Positions 25,609 to 37,752 of a DNA stretch of 64,000 bases are shown in pieces; positions within the stretch are counted from its first letter, which is position 1; each line of letters starts with the position of its first letter. Made by a program: the position numbers and the translations under genes. The DNA lies in the NCBI GenBank assembly GCA_030549495.1, contig JAUIRK010000641.1:1-64000 (forward strand), written 5' to 3'. The DNA comes from Nectonema munidae (Eukaryota > Nematomorpha > Nectonematoida > Nectonematidae). The notes beneath the pieces are model-generated. The model saw nothing but the letters and a program-made list of their open reading frames with translations. It had not been told where the DNA came from and searched no databases.

Positions 25609-25922
25609 AACTTGTTTTGTGACTTCTCTACAATTTGATGTATTGTATAGAAATCATATTTTTTTCTGTGGCCCCCTTGAAATTTCTTGTGGCCTCTCAG
25701 GGGGCCATATGGCCCACGTTGAGAAACCCTGGTGTAGATAATATGGATAAAAGGAACGACGATTTTACATGTCGAAGAAAATCAAATAGATATCCTCTTT
25801 TATTTTTCTCTAATATTCTGGATATTTCTACACTCAATGCTTTTTTGATTACGCAAAAAAAGGATACAAAAATGATCGAAAGACATTTATCAAAGGGAAG
25901 TAATTTCAAATTAAAAACTTAA

Positions 25923-28076
25923 TTTAATTAACAAAAACTTTTTGTACTGTAGATAGGATAGTGCGAACAAATTCTGATATTTTTATATACATGTTAAAAA
26001 TCAGTACTTTACAAAGAAGACACTTCTCAACTTAGCACAAATAGTTAATGCGATTTGAAGATAGCAGGAAAAAGTATATGCTAGGAATATATTATTGTCA
26101 AAGACTTACTCAACAAAACACCCTTTGTATATTTTGTGCACATTTTAATCTGGAAGGGAATTGTTGAATTTTTAACCCTTTCTTACATGCAAACACTCAA
26201 AGGAAGTCATTATGTCTGCATTCTTTTCTTATAAAACACACTTTTTTCAAAAGAACACGCCAATGATAACACATGTACCTTTTCACACAAAAATCTTTTC
26301 AAGGCATCTAAGGGATAAAATAGTTTATACCCTTCCGATGTTGGATAGTTAAGGGTTTTTTATAAAATTTAATATTGCAAGAAATAGAAATTATATATGT
26401 TGATGCTGACTTAAAGGAGAACAAGGGATTTGATCCACAACCATTACGAGATTTCGTTGATAACTTGAAGTCGACAGCCAAAAAGATATTCCTGCAACAA
26501 CTTACTTAGCTAGTTTAAGAGTTCGTAAGAATTACCAAGTTAAAAGTTTGGAATAATTTAGAGTAATCAGTAATTCTCTTAAGTTAGTGAGACCTAAATT
26601 TTGTTTTTTCGTTATCGACGAAATCTCGTGTACTCGACTAAAAGGTAAATATTCTGCAAGAATGAATTTTCTCAATCATTTTAAAGCGTTGAAAACATTC
26701 AGATGTCAAAAATAACAAGGCGTTTAGATATAGTACTTGAGAAGCTAATTGAAGAGTTTGTTGTTATTTATGGTGTTGTCATCATTGAAAAAACAAATGC
26801 ATTTCTCTATATACATTTATCATTTTTTCGGGCAGACATTTTTCTAAATTATTTTTACTTTTTCAAAACTCTGTCAAAAGTCTTTTTTCATCCATTAAAA
26901 TTTTGAAGCGAATATAAGAGTATATTTATTATATGGCGTTGTTTTTAATACCTTTTTTCCTTCATTATTAAGCTCTTAGCGCATATTTATTGCATTACAC
27001 AGTGTGCTACGTTCCCTCAAGTTAATAAACAGAACTTTAAAAAAGTGATAAAATTTAATATGTTGTACTAGAAAATGTAAATATAAAAAATTAATTAACT
27101 CTGTACTTTTCACTTATACTTTGTTTCCTTTTGGAATATGTAAAAAAATGGTAATATATAATAATTGGAAATGGCAATTAATGCAAATCTCAATTTGAAA
27201 TTTTTTTTTAAGTTTAATCTAGATTTTTATATACCAATATTAAAGTTAAGATTTATCACTTTCATAAGAGAGATGTTTCCAAAAACCTATAGACAAATAA
27301 AGATATTTTTGTAAACTCTTGTAAAGATAATTTCTTTTTTTTTAAACTTTTATACAAATTTTGGAGTCAGAGATCAAGCAAGTGTTAAATTTGGGTGAGG
27401 ACGAGAATTTAATATATTTATTGGGTTGCTTTAAATATAAATCTAAAAATAATATCTCTTTTTCATTTGGTATATCAAGTATTTAATTTTTATAAACTTC
27501 AAAAATGTTAAATCTATAGGTTGTGAAAAAATAACAATTTGAAATTTTGTTGAACGAATATAATAAAATAATATCTCTGAAATATTACAAATATAACTCA
27601 AATATTTAACCAAAACATTAAATGCTTAATTATCTTTAAAAGTAATATTTTTATGCTTCATGTATTCAAAGCTGAAAAGAGAAGAAATACTTTAACAAAG
27701 AAAAATTTATTTGTACTGATAATGATGGATTGGGAAAAGTTCGGATTGATAACGATTCACTCTTAATTACTATAGTGATCTAAAAAATCTATCTTCTTGA
27801 ATTTTTCAAAAAAAAATGTCCATTTAGTTCGCATTTGGACATTGCATGGAGAAATAAAATATATATAATTCACGACAATAAGCTTTTAGTAGTTCTATTA
27901 TATAATGTATAATAAGTATTCAAAAAAAATCTTTCTTAGTTAAACCAGTTGTCATATCTGTATTGCCATTAAAAAAATGGGATTGCGAGGCAAAAAAAAA
28001 GATTTAAATGTCAAACTCCAAGAAATTTTAGTGGAAAAACGCGATCTTTTGTTTATTAGTCCAAAAGCACTCCAAA
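25923..28076. other. AT-rich stretch with unassigned coding-like patches
   Basis: At about 26398-26510 one frame reads VDADLKENKGFDPQPLRDFV and continues NLKSTAKKIFLQQL, more protein-like than its surroundings but unassigned. The forward frame at 26703-26906 is not recognisable. At 27977-28090 there is MGLRGKKKDLNVKLQEIL, also unassigned. The rest is simple A/T-rich sequence. Confidence 0.35.
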
Positions 28077-29365
28077 ACAAGGGTGTCTAATTCAAAAAAG
28101 ATACGAGCCCACACATGTTAATTAAGGCTTTGTAGGAAGATAAAGAGATATCCTACCTTATGAAAAAATAAAACTTTAGAATAATAAAAAATAGCAGGTT
28201 TATTTTAAAAGCATTAACTAATTTAAATATTTTGCCTGAAGTTTGACATCTTATCTGATTTATAGTATTTAGAATTTCTTGTTCTATGGAACATCTCTTT
28301 CAAAAACTTTCGAAATTGGCGATGATTGAGCAAAGGGATTTTGATAAATCTCACTGTTTTTGAAACAATTTTTCAATTTTGTTAAAAACTTAGCATATGT
28401 GTCCAAAGTAGGTAAACGTGTTAGCTTACTCATGTTCGGTTCATAATCATGCAAAAGATGCTCAACTTTTTCTAAAATATCTTGACTTGTAGTCGTGTCA
28501 TGTGCAATGTGCATTACAACGAGAACACCTAATTCTTCATATATGTGAAAATTATTATCACAGGCACTCTCTTGAAGATTGCAAGCTGCGCATTCCACTG
28601 ATATCAAAACCTTCATTAATAGCAACAGAAATATTTCCAAACGTTGGTGAGACAGCTTTTCAAATTATTCGCAATGACATCAATCAGATCAGCATTTTTA
28701 TTTCTCGTCAAGGAGTCTTTAAAAAGGTGCACTTTTTCTGGAATTATTATTTCATCTGTTTTCACAAGGCATTGCTTTATAAAATCGCCTTTGCTATAAC
28801 ATTTGCCACTAGTTGCAATCATTCGACTAATTTCATAACATGCGCCAACAGAATTATTGGTTTTCTGAATTTTTATAAAACAATTTTGTTATTGATCGAA
28901 AAAACTCATTTAAATTTAAGGGTCTTTTCGTTTAGACGGCCACATCAAGTAATCACCATTTTGTCTGCCTTTTATAGTTATGTCTAGTTGCCAAATTCTA
29001 AGGAAAATTCTCTGCGTTTACCCACATTTTGTTGTTTATAAAAGGAGACGGAAATTTAAAAAAATTAATAACTTGATTAATAAATCAAGTGATTACTTGA
29101 TGTAGCCGTCTAAACGAAAAGACCCAAATTTAATTTTGAGTAATTAAATTAAAATTAACTCAACTATAGTTAATTGTGATTAATTAAAAAATGTATAAAC
29201 ATTTATAAGAAAAAGAGTAATAATCTCAAAAATTTTGTAATTAAAGTAATAGTTCTTTTTTAATTTTTAAGCATTTGTTCATAATAAAAACAAAGTAACT
29301 AAAGTTAAAAGTAGCAGGCCGCATTTGTAATTGGAAAGGACCGCACGTTTGACACATCTCCTTCA
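28077..29365 (-). mobile_element. hAT transposon remnant (reverse), with Merlin-type MITE inside
   Basis: Read on the reverse strand, the start near 29360 carries GGAGATGTGTCAAACGTGCG, then GGCCTGC, a hAT terminus of the CAGGGGTGTCAAAC class. 28822-28616 encodes SGKCYSKGDFIKQCLVKTDE, then IIIPEKVHLFKDSLTRNK, the block that follows the BED finger in GTF2IRD2/ZBED-like hAT transposases. 28640-28284 encodes EELGVLVVMHIAHDTTTSQD, then ILEKVEHLL, a later block. The far end may be CAAGGGTGTCTAATTC at 28077. Large parts of the catalytic region are absent. The forward open frame at 28502-28987 is its antisense shadow. Confidence 0.6.
28920..29125. mobile_element. Merlin-type MITE, 206 bp, perfect 8-bp target duplication
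   Basis: AAATTTAA lies at 28912-28919 and again at 29126-29133. The ends are GGGTCTTTTCGTTTAGACGG and its reverse complement, and the inverted match extends about 33 bases with one or two differences. The same terminus stands at 21096, 85 bases before a Merlin-like transposase start. Merlin makes 8-9 bp duplications, so length, ends and duplication agree. Confidence 0.85.
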
Positions 29366-29751
29366 AGATGTATTTGAAGCAATAAATAATATTACATAAA
29401 CAGTGGGTTCGAATTGCATCGCTAGCACGCAAAACAAAGTGAATTCCGTTTCTTAACATGGAAAATATTGAATTTTGATATTTCAATAAATTTGTAAATT
29501 TATGCCAAATAAATTATTATATTACATTATAAACTTAGTTTATGTTGAATTTTTTGTCCAAAAATCTATTAAAATAAAACTCTGTATCTATATAGCTTTT
29601 CAAGATGTTTCAGCCTTTCAAGCTACTTTAAAAATCAATTAAAAAATTTTTGTATGAATAAATCATATTCCATACAAAGTTATGCCACATATTCTAGGTA
29701 AATGATTTAATTTGAAAAAATGTTATTCATACGCTTTCAAGTTTTTAAAAT

Positions 29752-29855
29752 TTATTATTTCCATTTTGAAGTTCGATATTGAAATCTACTATTCCCATTT
29801 TGAAATTTAGAGTATCCCACTTTCAAGTTTACTATTCCTATTTTGAAGTTAAAAA
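29752..29855 (+). repeat. Imperfect ~40-bp tandem repeat
   Basis: Three units share ACTATTCCCATTTTGAAG-like cores. Confidence 0.55.
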
Positions 29856-31980
29856 GGTATTGTAATTTAGCCAGCCATCTTTCTCCAAACAAGGAAGGGA
29901 GTAATTTGAGAAAGGCACCGGTATCAATCTTAAATCACTTCAAAAAAGTCGCATTTCAAATATTTACAGCTCTAGTTGGCCGAATAAGGTACACATGGAT
30001 TCAAAATACGGACAAAATCGTAATTAAAATAAAAAATAAGTGAAAAAATTCATTAAAAAGTATTAAATAAAGTTTTTCCCCCCGATTTTCGGAAAAACTT
30101 AACATCTCTCCTTAAAAATTCGTAGCAGAAGAAACGATCAAAATATAACGCTAAGAAACTCTAAGGTTAATCCTAAATTAATTCAACGAATGGTCGTATT
30201 CACCCAATTGTCACATTCGACCAATCATCGTGCACGCATTCTTATTATCAACTGTCAGTCTTATTCTGTATTTTTTCTTATTAAAATTAAAATCACTGAA
30301 AAAATTTGCTCGCAAAGATAAATCCTGGCAAGCATACATAGAATTTTTGTAACCAATAAAGTTATTTTCAAATATTTAAGAACAAGATATTGACTGAATC
30401 AAACAATTTTTGAAGAAAGGGGATGCAAATTTCATTCTGTTATCACCCTACTCCACCTTGCACATAGACTAATTTTTGTGCTCTAACTAATTAACATGCT
30501 AAGCAGCTAATAACTATATTATACAAACTAATTTACCAACTAACAGCGGTTTTGAATGATAGGAGCTCCAGTTACCGTATATTTTCGTCAATACACGCCA
30601 ATTCGTCCAATGTTGAAGGACAATTCATTGAATGTGGCATTGGATGAATAAAGTAATAGGATGGTGAATCTGTTAGTTTGTTAAGCATAATTTATGAATT
30701 TAATCACGACAATTGGTTGAAAGCGTGGGTGTGACAATTCGTTGAAAATTTTAAAAATTTATTTTTAATGTTAAAGAAAAGTTTTTACTATTAACTTTCG
30801 AGTTTATGTTAGAGTTAGTTGGAGCATAGTTGTGATTTATCTTGAAAACTAAAAACATGTTCATCGAATTGTGACATCCACCAACTTTTTGATTAACTTA
30901 AAATTATCGCATTCGACGAATTGTTACAACGGACCAATTGTCTGTCTTTCGACGAATTGTCCTAAACCCTATTTTGGTACGTAGCACGATTATTTTTCAA
31001 AATGGCAAAATAGATCGGGTATTGTTCAAATGAGGAATTTGGAGCATACCTTATTCAAAAGCTCCAAGCATTCTTTAAAATATTTATCTATCCTTGCTAT
31101 TCACTAATACTTTAATCCATGATGTATTGCATATTTTGAATGAGACGGATCAGTTATATGGAGATTAGCAAAATCCTCGTGCTATACTTATGCTAAATTT
31201 ATGAGGGCCGATTTGTTTATCCTTACATCGCGCATCTAAACAAAATGTCTGGATATTCAAGTATGCGTCTAGGTAGATTTCTTTTTGCGCCTTCTAACAA
31301 GAAAATGGAGTTGACCTAGGCGTAATCAAAATGGCTACTTGCTTTGTAGTATATTTCAAGAGTTATGCCTAACAGAGCCGAACATTAAATGAAGCATGAA
31401 AAGTTGGATAAGCATTGTAAATTGTATATTCTTTTGCACTGCAGACTTCTTGCTTTGATTGCTCTATTTGTTAAACAAAAAGGCCGCAGCAATAAAACAG
31501 ATTAGATGTTCATGATTGCAATCAACTGATAATAACCAAACATCAAAATCTCACTTACATCTTTTTGCAACCGTCAAATGCAATTTTGTTGAGCTAGCAA
31601 ACGATTCTTTGGTCTCGGGTCAAAACAATAATAGGACCCTAAATATTAACTTCTTATGAAAGCCGGTATTGGTAAAAATGTGTATCTGTCTATCTATGAT
31701 TGTCTATATTGTGTAAACTTTTTGTGTTTGTGTGTAAATATATGTACATTTTTTTTATATATATGACGGTGTCAGGACAAAATCTCCAGTAGGACAAAAT
31801 CAATTGTGCTAACATACCAAGAAAAGACGAATTTGGATTATCTTAGAGGTATTGCATTTAACTTAGGCTTCACATGTTTAGTCTTTTAATAAATATTTTC
31901 CGATACAGTGAAAAGAGAAAAAAAGTTTCATTTTAAATTAATGAACTAGCTTGTCGATAATAACGCTAATCAATAAATTA
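29856..31980. other. AT-rich stretch with dispersed GACGAATTGTCC-type motifs
   Basis: No gene. CAATTCGTCCAATG and GGACAATTCATTG occur near 30588-30635. GACGAATTGTTAC, GGACCAATTGTC and TTCGACGAATTGTCC occur at 30912-30963. GGACAAAATCTCC and AGGACAAAATC occur near 31777-31800. Confidence 0.5.
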
Positions 31981-32019
31981 ACGCTTTCAGGCACAATGGC
32001 GCACCAATTTGAGCTTGAA

Positions 32020-32185
32020 ATTGTCTTTTTTCAATTCTAATTTGTCTTTTTTAAGTCCTAAATGGTCTTTTTTAAGTCCTAAATGGTCTTTTTTAAGTCC
32101 TAAATTGTCTTTTTTTAAGTCCTAAATTGTCTTTTTTAAGTCATAAATTGTCTTTTTTAAGTCCTAAATTGTCTTTTTCAAGTAT
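32020..32185 (+). repeat. 21-bp minisatellite, about 8 units
   Basis: The unit GTCTTTTTTAAGTCCTAAAT repeats with small changes. 32222-32295 holds the complementary type (AAAAAAGACAATTAAGA), so the two flanks could pair. Confidence 0.85.
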
Positions 32186-32300
32186 ATCTTGTATTTTAGA
32201 AAGAGAGTTTAGAAAGGAAAAAGGAGAAATTAGATTTGAAAAAAGACAAATTAGAATAGAAAAAAGACAATTAAGAGCTAAAAAAAGATAATTTAGATTA
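32186..32300 (-). repeat. Inverted arm facing the 21-bp array
   Basis: Repeats of AAAAAAGACAAATTAGA are the reverse complement of the first units at about 32020-32045. Confidence 0.55.
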
Positions 32301-32704
32301 AAGCTTTAGAATATAAAACTTCTCAAATCCCTATTTCATTTTTAATTTTATATAATATTAAAAATACAAATAATGTTATATCTTTGTTATAATATAAGTT
32401 ATAATACAAAAGACGGGAGATATTAAATTTGTAAAATCACTCATTATTTTATAGTACTTACCAATTTTGAAACATTTATAAGTGTAAATCCTGCTTTTTA
32501 CTGGTTATTTTTTTAGTTGTTGGCATCGCACCAAAAAGAAATTGTTAAAGCTAATTGTAAAAGGGGTGAGGGAAGGGGAAAGTAAATAAATGCCGGATAT
32601 TCTATAAAAGATTTAATATATTTTTTTTAACTTTAGTTAATTAATAGTTATAGGATATTGAAAGTTAATTTTTTTATGAAATTATCAAAATATATTAATT
32701 AATA

Positions 32705-33080
32705 GGTACTTTTCTGTGATCCCCCACTCTAAAAAAAATTTTTTTAGTGAATAATTTACTTTTTTACTGCTTCATTAACATTTCTCTGATTATTATTATT
32801 ATATAATATCATTTAGAATTTTTTTTAGAGTGGGAAGGAGATAACAAAATTTTTTTAGTGAATGATTTACTTTTTTACTGCTTCATCAACATTTCTCTGA
32901 TTATTATATAATATCATTTAGAATTTTTTTAAAGTGGGAAGGAGATAACAGAGATATATAATTTCACTATATACATATATAAATTTTCCGAAAATATTCT
33001 GTTCTTTCAATTTTAGAAAATATCGTCTGCTTTTTTAAAAAAAATTTTTTAGAGTGGGGGGGAGATAACAGAAAAGTACC
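32705..33080. mobile_element. MITE, 376 bp, with tandemly duplicated interior
   Basis: The left end GGTACTTTTCTGTGATC and the right end (reverse strand) GGTACTTTTCTGTTATC extend into a shared CCCCCACTCTAAAAAA stretch, about 40 bases in all. The flanking 8-mers AATTAATA (32697-32704) and AAATAATA (33081-33088) differ at one site. Inside, a ~100-bp unit with TTACTTTTTTACTGCTTCAT is present twice (32757 and 32866). Confidence 0.7.
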
Positions 33081-34990
33081 AAATAATATGTGCATATTAA
33101 AGCCATTGTCTTAGAATAATTTAATAAAAATTAATTCACAAAAATTTAAGCTATCCGTATGTCTAAATTATCAAGGCATTTAATATCAATCTAGTAAAAG
33201 CTGAAGAAAGTAAAATTATAACTTGATAAGAAAATTTTTTTAAATATATTTTATTTACTCAATCTCTCAAGTCAATATTTTACTATTCTTCAAATGGTAA
33301 TATTAATACTTATACCTTCAATGAACTTTACTACTTTTTTACTATTTACTACTAATTTTACTACTTATTCTTTTCAGTAAGTTCATTGTTATTTTCCATA
33401 TTTTTATTATTTTGTGCTTCTAATCGTCAATTGCTTCCTATAAAAAATAGATTGTATGGATCAGTTTAGAAAAAAATCTTGAAGTTATGAATATCGTCTA
33501 CTTTTTGGATAAATAATATTCGTTAATCTGAAACAAAGGTTTAAAATAGTTTATATTGTTATATAATGTATGTTACTATATACATTATATTTTTGACTCT
33601 TCATTTAGTTTCGACTTTAGATTATTAGTTTTAGTTAGTGCATATAGGGAAATAATTGCAAAATTTCTAAACAGTAAATGCACTACACTAATTTTTTTAT
33701 AGAGAAATACCGATACTATGAAAATTAAGATATATAAAAACTCTTCATTTTGTAATTGTCAACTTCAGTCCTCAATACATCTTTAAAATACATAAATTCA
33801 AATTTAAAAGATTGAATTATAATGGTCAGATTTTAAATAAATAAAAGAAAGGTATTAGGGCTAAAATTTAATCACTAAACTAAAAAAATGTAGCGAAAAA
33901 GTAATTTGGAAAAATACAAAAAAAAAATTATAATATTAAAATGGAAATAATAATCAACCTGGATTGAAGATTAATCTTTGGAATAGAAAAAGTTAAAATA
34001 TAGTCGAAACATTAATCAAAGAATGGAGTGAGAAAACCAGACAAGAATGAACAGACGAAAAAGATTTATACGTATTTATTTATGTGGAAAATAAACTTAA
34101 TTTAAATAATCTTATTCTATAATTTAAAAACTATCACTCTTAACATTATATAGTTTGAATAAACAATATTTATTTGCAGACTATGATTTTTAGATAAAAA
34201 TTTAAGGTATAGGTTTCATGGCAGCTAGAATTTTAGATATAGATTTGAAGCGATTTGGTTGATTAGTTGCTTTTGAAGGATAGATCAATTAATCAGAATC
34301 AATTTACGATTTTAAAATTATTTAATTAGACTGTTAATTGGATTGTCAAATAGATATAAAAGCTTAACCGATTTAAGCCCAATATTTTTTATTAAAGAAA
34401 CGCAGGCGATATTTTTTTATTAGAATTAATAGGAATTTCCAAAATTGTCTTCATTTTGTGGGCATAAATTGCTATTGCTAATTAGTTCGATATATTTTAA
34501 TAGTTATATTTTATTGTTTACTTATAGTTTTTTTATATATAGATAGTTATAATAAACTCTGCTTTTTGGAAGAACAGCTTGTAAATAAAAGAGAAATAGA
34601 AGAGGCATAAGGTTAAAAACCTGACTGAATATTATAACGCAATATCATAGAAACACGGGTAATAATGAGACGAGTTCCATCTTTACTTCGATCCAGTTAA
34701 CCTTAGCAGAACAAACCTTTTTTTAGCAACACTATAAGGATGGTTAATGGGAGTTTTACTCCCATCATTAAAACTTCAATTTTGTATGCTTTTTCCAAGT
34801 TTTCAGATAAAATCGATAATAATCTAAAGCATATTTAGACCAGAATAAAGTTTCATCCTATATAAAAATTTGTGTGATGGGCATACGGAACAAGAAACTT
34901 TCTTAGAGGGACTCGACTATAAGAAAGTGTATACGTTTATATATTTCAAGCTAGTTCGGAACAAATTACAGTGTGACATGCTAACTCTGC
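33081..34990. other. AT-rich intergenic stretch
   Basis: Nothing recognised. Composition is very A/T-rich with short homopolymers. Confidence 0.5.
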
Positions 34991-35440
34991 TTAATTTACG
35001 AGCCTGTGTGAAGTGAAGAACCGTTAGATCGCGTTATGATCTTGGCTCCCATTTTTTCACTGAAAAAAGATATGAACCACTTTTCTATTCTTTGGTGTTG
35101 TGTGCAAAGTTTTTCTTGTCTACACAAAACAACAAAAAGATAACACCCAGCTGAAAAAGTGATTTTTTTACTCATCGATCTCCATGGAAAAAACAGGGCG
35201 GAATACATTTATTTCTATTTTATATCTAAACTTTCGGTAAGCATATATTCATCTTCTTCCATTGCAGTGAGAAGCCATACTAGGCTTGTGTACGCGTCTG
35301 TATCGGAGCTGGGGACTGTCATTCTCTGGTGTTTGGCCAGATAAACTAGGCCTATACTTATAACGTGGATGAGTCGTTTGGACCACAAGAATCGTTTTAT
35401 AACCATTCTTGTCATAAGATAATAGCTTAGTCCTGGAATT
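34991..35440. other. GC-richer island, unassigned
   Basis: Overlapping open frames on both strands (34996-35208 and 35215-35415 reverse, 35159-35344 forward) have no recognised domain. It may be exon or untranslated sequence of an unknown gene. Confidence 0.2.
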
Positions 35441-35574
35441 TGTGATGTATGTTCATAGAAAATCTATCAAATTTTATACTTTTATATTGTCATAGAAGAC
35501 TAGAAAAGTTGCGTAATATAAAATATATATCATAAATTTCTCGGCTGAGATAGAACAGCTTGAGAGCGGGTTCG

Positions 35575-35715
35575 CAGGTTGTGGAATGTGGATAGTGGAA
35601 CGGCCATCAGTTACAGACATATATAATCATGGTAAACTAGAGATGGAAGATCGACAACTCTGGCGCTCCATGGTTGCCCACGTCCAAATGGATAAAGCAC
35701 TTTGGTGATGATGGT
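35575..35715 (+). mobile_element. LINE 3' end fragment with GAT tail
   Basis: One frame ends MEDRQLWRSMVAHVQMDKAL followed by W-stop and TGATGATGGTGAT. The D-R-x-x-W-R-x-M-V block just before a short trinucleotide tail is the usual C-terminus of some LINEs. Only the last ~45 codons remain. Confidence 0.6.
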
Positions 35716-37740
35716 GATATAATACATGCAAACTATCGTGCCTTTGGTGCGATTATACTGATCTAGACACTTCAGCCCGATTTCTAAAATCGCGAAAGAA
35801 AATACTCATTTTAAAAAATCCTTTTTTTGAATTTGTTTCAACAAAAACTTTATAATTTTATTAAAATCTATTTCAAGCGCAGATGCTGAGTGTGAAAGAA
35901 TTTTCAGTATGGTAAAAAAAATATTCAAACTGAACATCGAACAGTGATAAATATTTGCACACTCTCGCCTCAACTCAAAACAAAGATTAACACAACTTTT
36001 GAAAATACATGCTAACGGCTGCTAAAAACACGTTTATAAAAGAGAAATTGTTCAATGAACAGAAAGCAATTTTTTTAATTTCTATCATAATAAAAAATGA
36101 TGAAATGGATTATATTTTGTCTATATACACTTTCCTATTTTTTGTGCTTAAATATTTAATGAAAACCGATAAAAGTATGTGTATTATATATAACTTAATG
36201 AATATTAAGTATACGTCATTTCTAATACAATATTAATAATAAAATCTATTGATATAAATATAATGTATATAATTCATGAACAAATGCACATCCTGCAGAA
36301 AAACACCAGTGATACTGATTTTGATTTAAAAACCGGAAAATTCCCTATGATGACTTTAATAAGTTGGCAAATATGATACATGTAATTACTTTATATATTT
36401 TTTTAAAACACTAAAATAGCGCTACTTGTACAAAATTTCTCTACGACAGAATCTCCTTCGAGATAAAATCACCCATAGGACACAATGCTTCTGTGACAAG
36501 AATTTATTTAAAATAAAAGTTTTGTCTTACATGAAAATGTAAGACAACAGTCAGAGTGGTAATTTCGTAGTTTACGAAAAAAATTAAAACATTATTATAT
36601 AGTCATTTGTTTATTTTATTATTGAAATGCTAGTACAGTCATTTGAGATCATACAAAGAACAACGAACCTTAATGTATCCTGTGAAAAAAATTTACCTCA
36701 AAAATGTTCATATGAAGAAAATGAGCAAAACGGTGTTTCTGTCAACAACTGCGAAACTTAAAATTGCCAATATTTTTTGTATATTAAATTTTTATTTTTA
36801 TTAAACTCATTTACTTTTATCACTAGCCGTGTGACACTTTGCCGTGAGACACTTCGCCGCATCGCGATTAAAAACAATTTTTTTTCATTATTTTTATAGT
36901 ATGTACATACTTTTAAGTTGATAATTTTTAATGACTAAGAAATTAACTTATTAAGTACAACCAACTCTAACTAAGAATGGGGATATTTTTTATTTATTAT
37001 TATAAATCATTTGTTTTTTATTCTTTAAATAATATTTTCATAAAATTTCAATATTATAAAAAGAATTTTTTATTGAAAAAAAATAAAAATTTTATCCACA
37101 ATGAGATTTTCTCATGACAGACTAAAAAACATTTTAAATCGTATAGAATTGGAGGAGTGTCAAAAATCTAATAAGCTCTTCGAGTTTTAAAAGGTTTCGT
37201 ACTCAACAAAATAAGAGTTTTTCAACTCTATACTACGAACCATCTAGTGATGTACTGTTTAATCTTAATGGAAAGATGGCAAAAATGTCATTTTAATATA
37301 TTTATTCTCTTCGAAGTCTATTAGTAATATTTAGTAGTTATTTTTTAATCAAAAAGCAAGGACCTCTGTACTTTCTCCATACGGTTCAATCAAACTCTTA
37401 CACGAAAACGAAGAAGCAGTTCGAAGCGATGCAGAAAACATGACTTTAAAGCGTGAAAAGTATGCCCTCGGTAAAATTACACGTGTTTAATTAAAAATGT
37501 AGATCTTGGTAAACAGAACACTATTTAGGCTAATGTATAAGGCCAAATATGTGGTCATTCCCCATAGTTCGAAGCTATTGAAAGAAGCTACTTAATTAAA
37601 GTATAGGATTTTCTGTTTGTGAAAACAAAAAAAGTATTATGTCATAAATTGAAAAGATAAACACGAAATGAATGGGAAAAGTATATTGAAATAAAGAATC
37701 TTCAGTGTAAGCTAACACCATTTTCAAGTTTAAAAGCAAA
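35716..37740. other. AT-rich stretch with two motif clusters
   Basis: No gene. At 35860-35990 a short patch (SECERIFSMVKK, from AGTGTGAAAGAATTTTCAG) resembles the conserved end of hAT dimerisation domains but is too short to rely on. GTGTGACACTTTGCCGTGAG, then ACACTTCGCCGC at 36828-36862, and GACAGAATCTCC at 36446 belong to the dispersed short-unit repeats. Confidence 0.4.
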
Positions 37741-37752
37741 AAAAAATTTAAA

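Larger units (their letters stand above)
22415..25731. mobile_element. hAT-type element with 8-bp target duplication, carrying a LINE
   Basis: GTGTAGAT occurs at 22407-22414 and again at 25732-25739, immediately flanking the ends. The left end reads CAATGGTTCTCAAC and the right end (reverse strand) CAGGGTTTCTCAAC, with GGCCCCC-type words inside both. No hAT transposase is visible in the arms (22415-22850 and 25609-25731), so it was probably non-autonomous before the LINE entered. Confidence 0.85.
21415..25922 (+). pseudogene. piggyBac transposase pseudogene, split by a hAT-type insertion
   Basis: Recognisable blocks, in order: SRNFIRSEPGAQVNPSTELE, then SFKLFFSKNIKHLFLEYTN (about 21500-21640); ISDKLAVV, then SINPTIDEQLCSYRGYVPGG and NKPARYGVKI (about 21865-22040), which holds the first catalytic aspartate (DEQL); and, past the insertion, GVDNMDKRNDDFTCRRKSNR and ILDISTLNAFLI (25728-25850). 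GVD carries the third catalytic aspartate of the family. The second aspartate block was not found. Frame changes and stops are frequent, so it is dead. The acidic N-terminus and both TTAA ends are missing. The intervening 22415-25731 is a later insertion whose removal restores G-V-D-N-M continuity through the target duplication. Confidence 0.8.

Noticed and set aside
26176-26345. TTAACCCTTTC ... TTAAGGG pair as a piggyBac-type element
   Set aside because: Beyond the first bases the ends do not match, so TTAA alone is not enough in A/T-rich DNA.
28502-28987. 161-residue forward frame
   Set aside because: Antisense to the hAT transposase blocks and runs into the Merlin-type MITE.
32020-32185. 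CRISPR-like array
   Set aside because: Units are directly adjacent with no unique spacers, and the context is eukaryotic; it is a minisatellite.
35860-35990. hAT dimerisation-like word SECERIFSMVKK
   Set aside because: Suggestive of the S-x-x-x-E-R-x-F-S core, but only a dozen residues with no supporting context; not called as an element.
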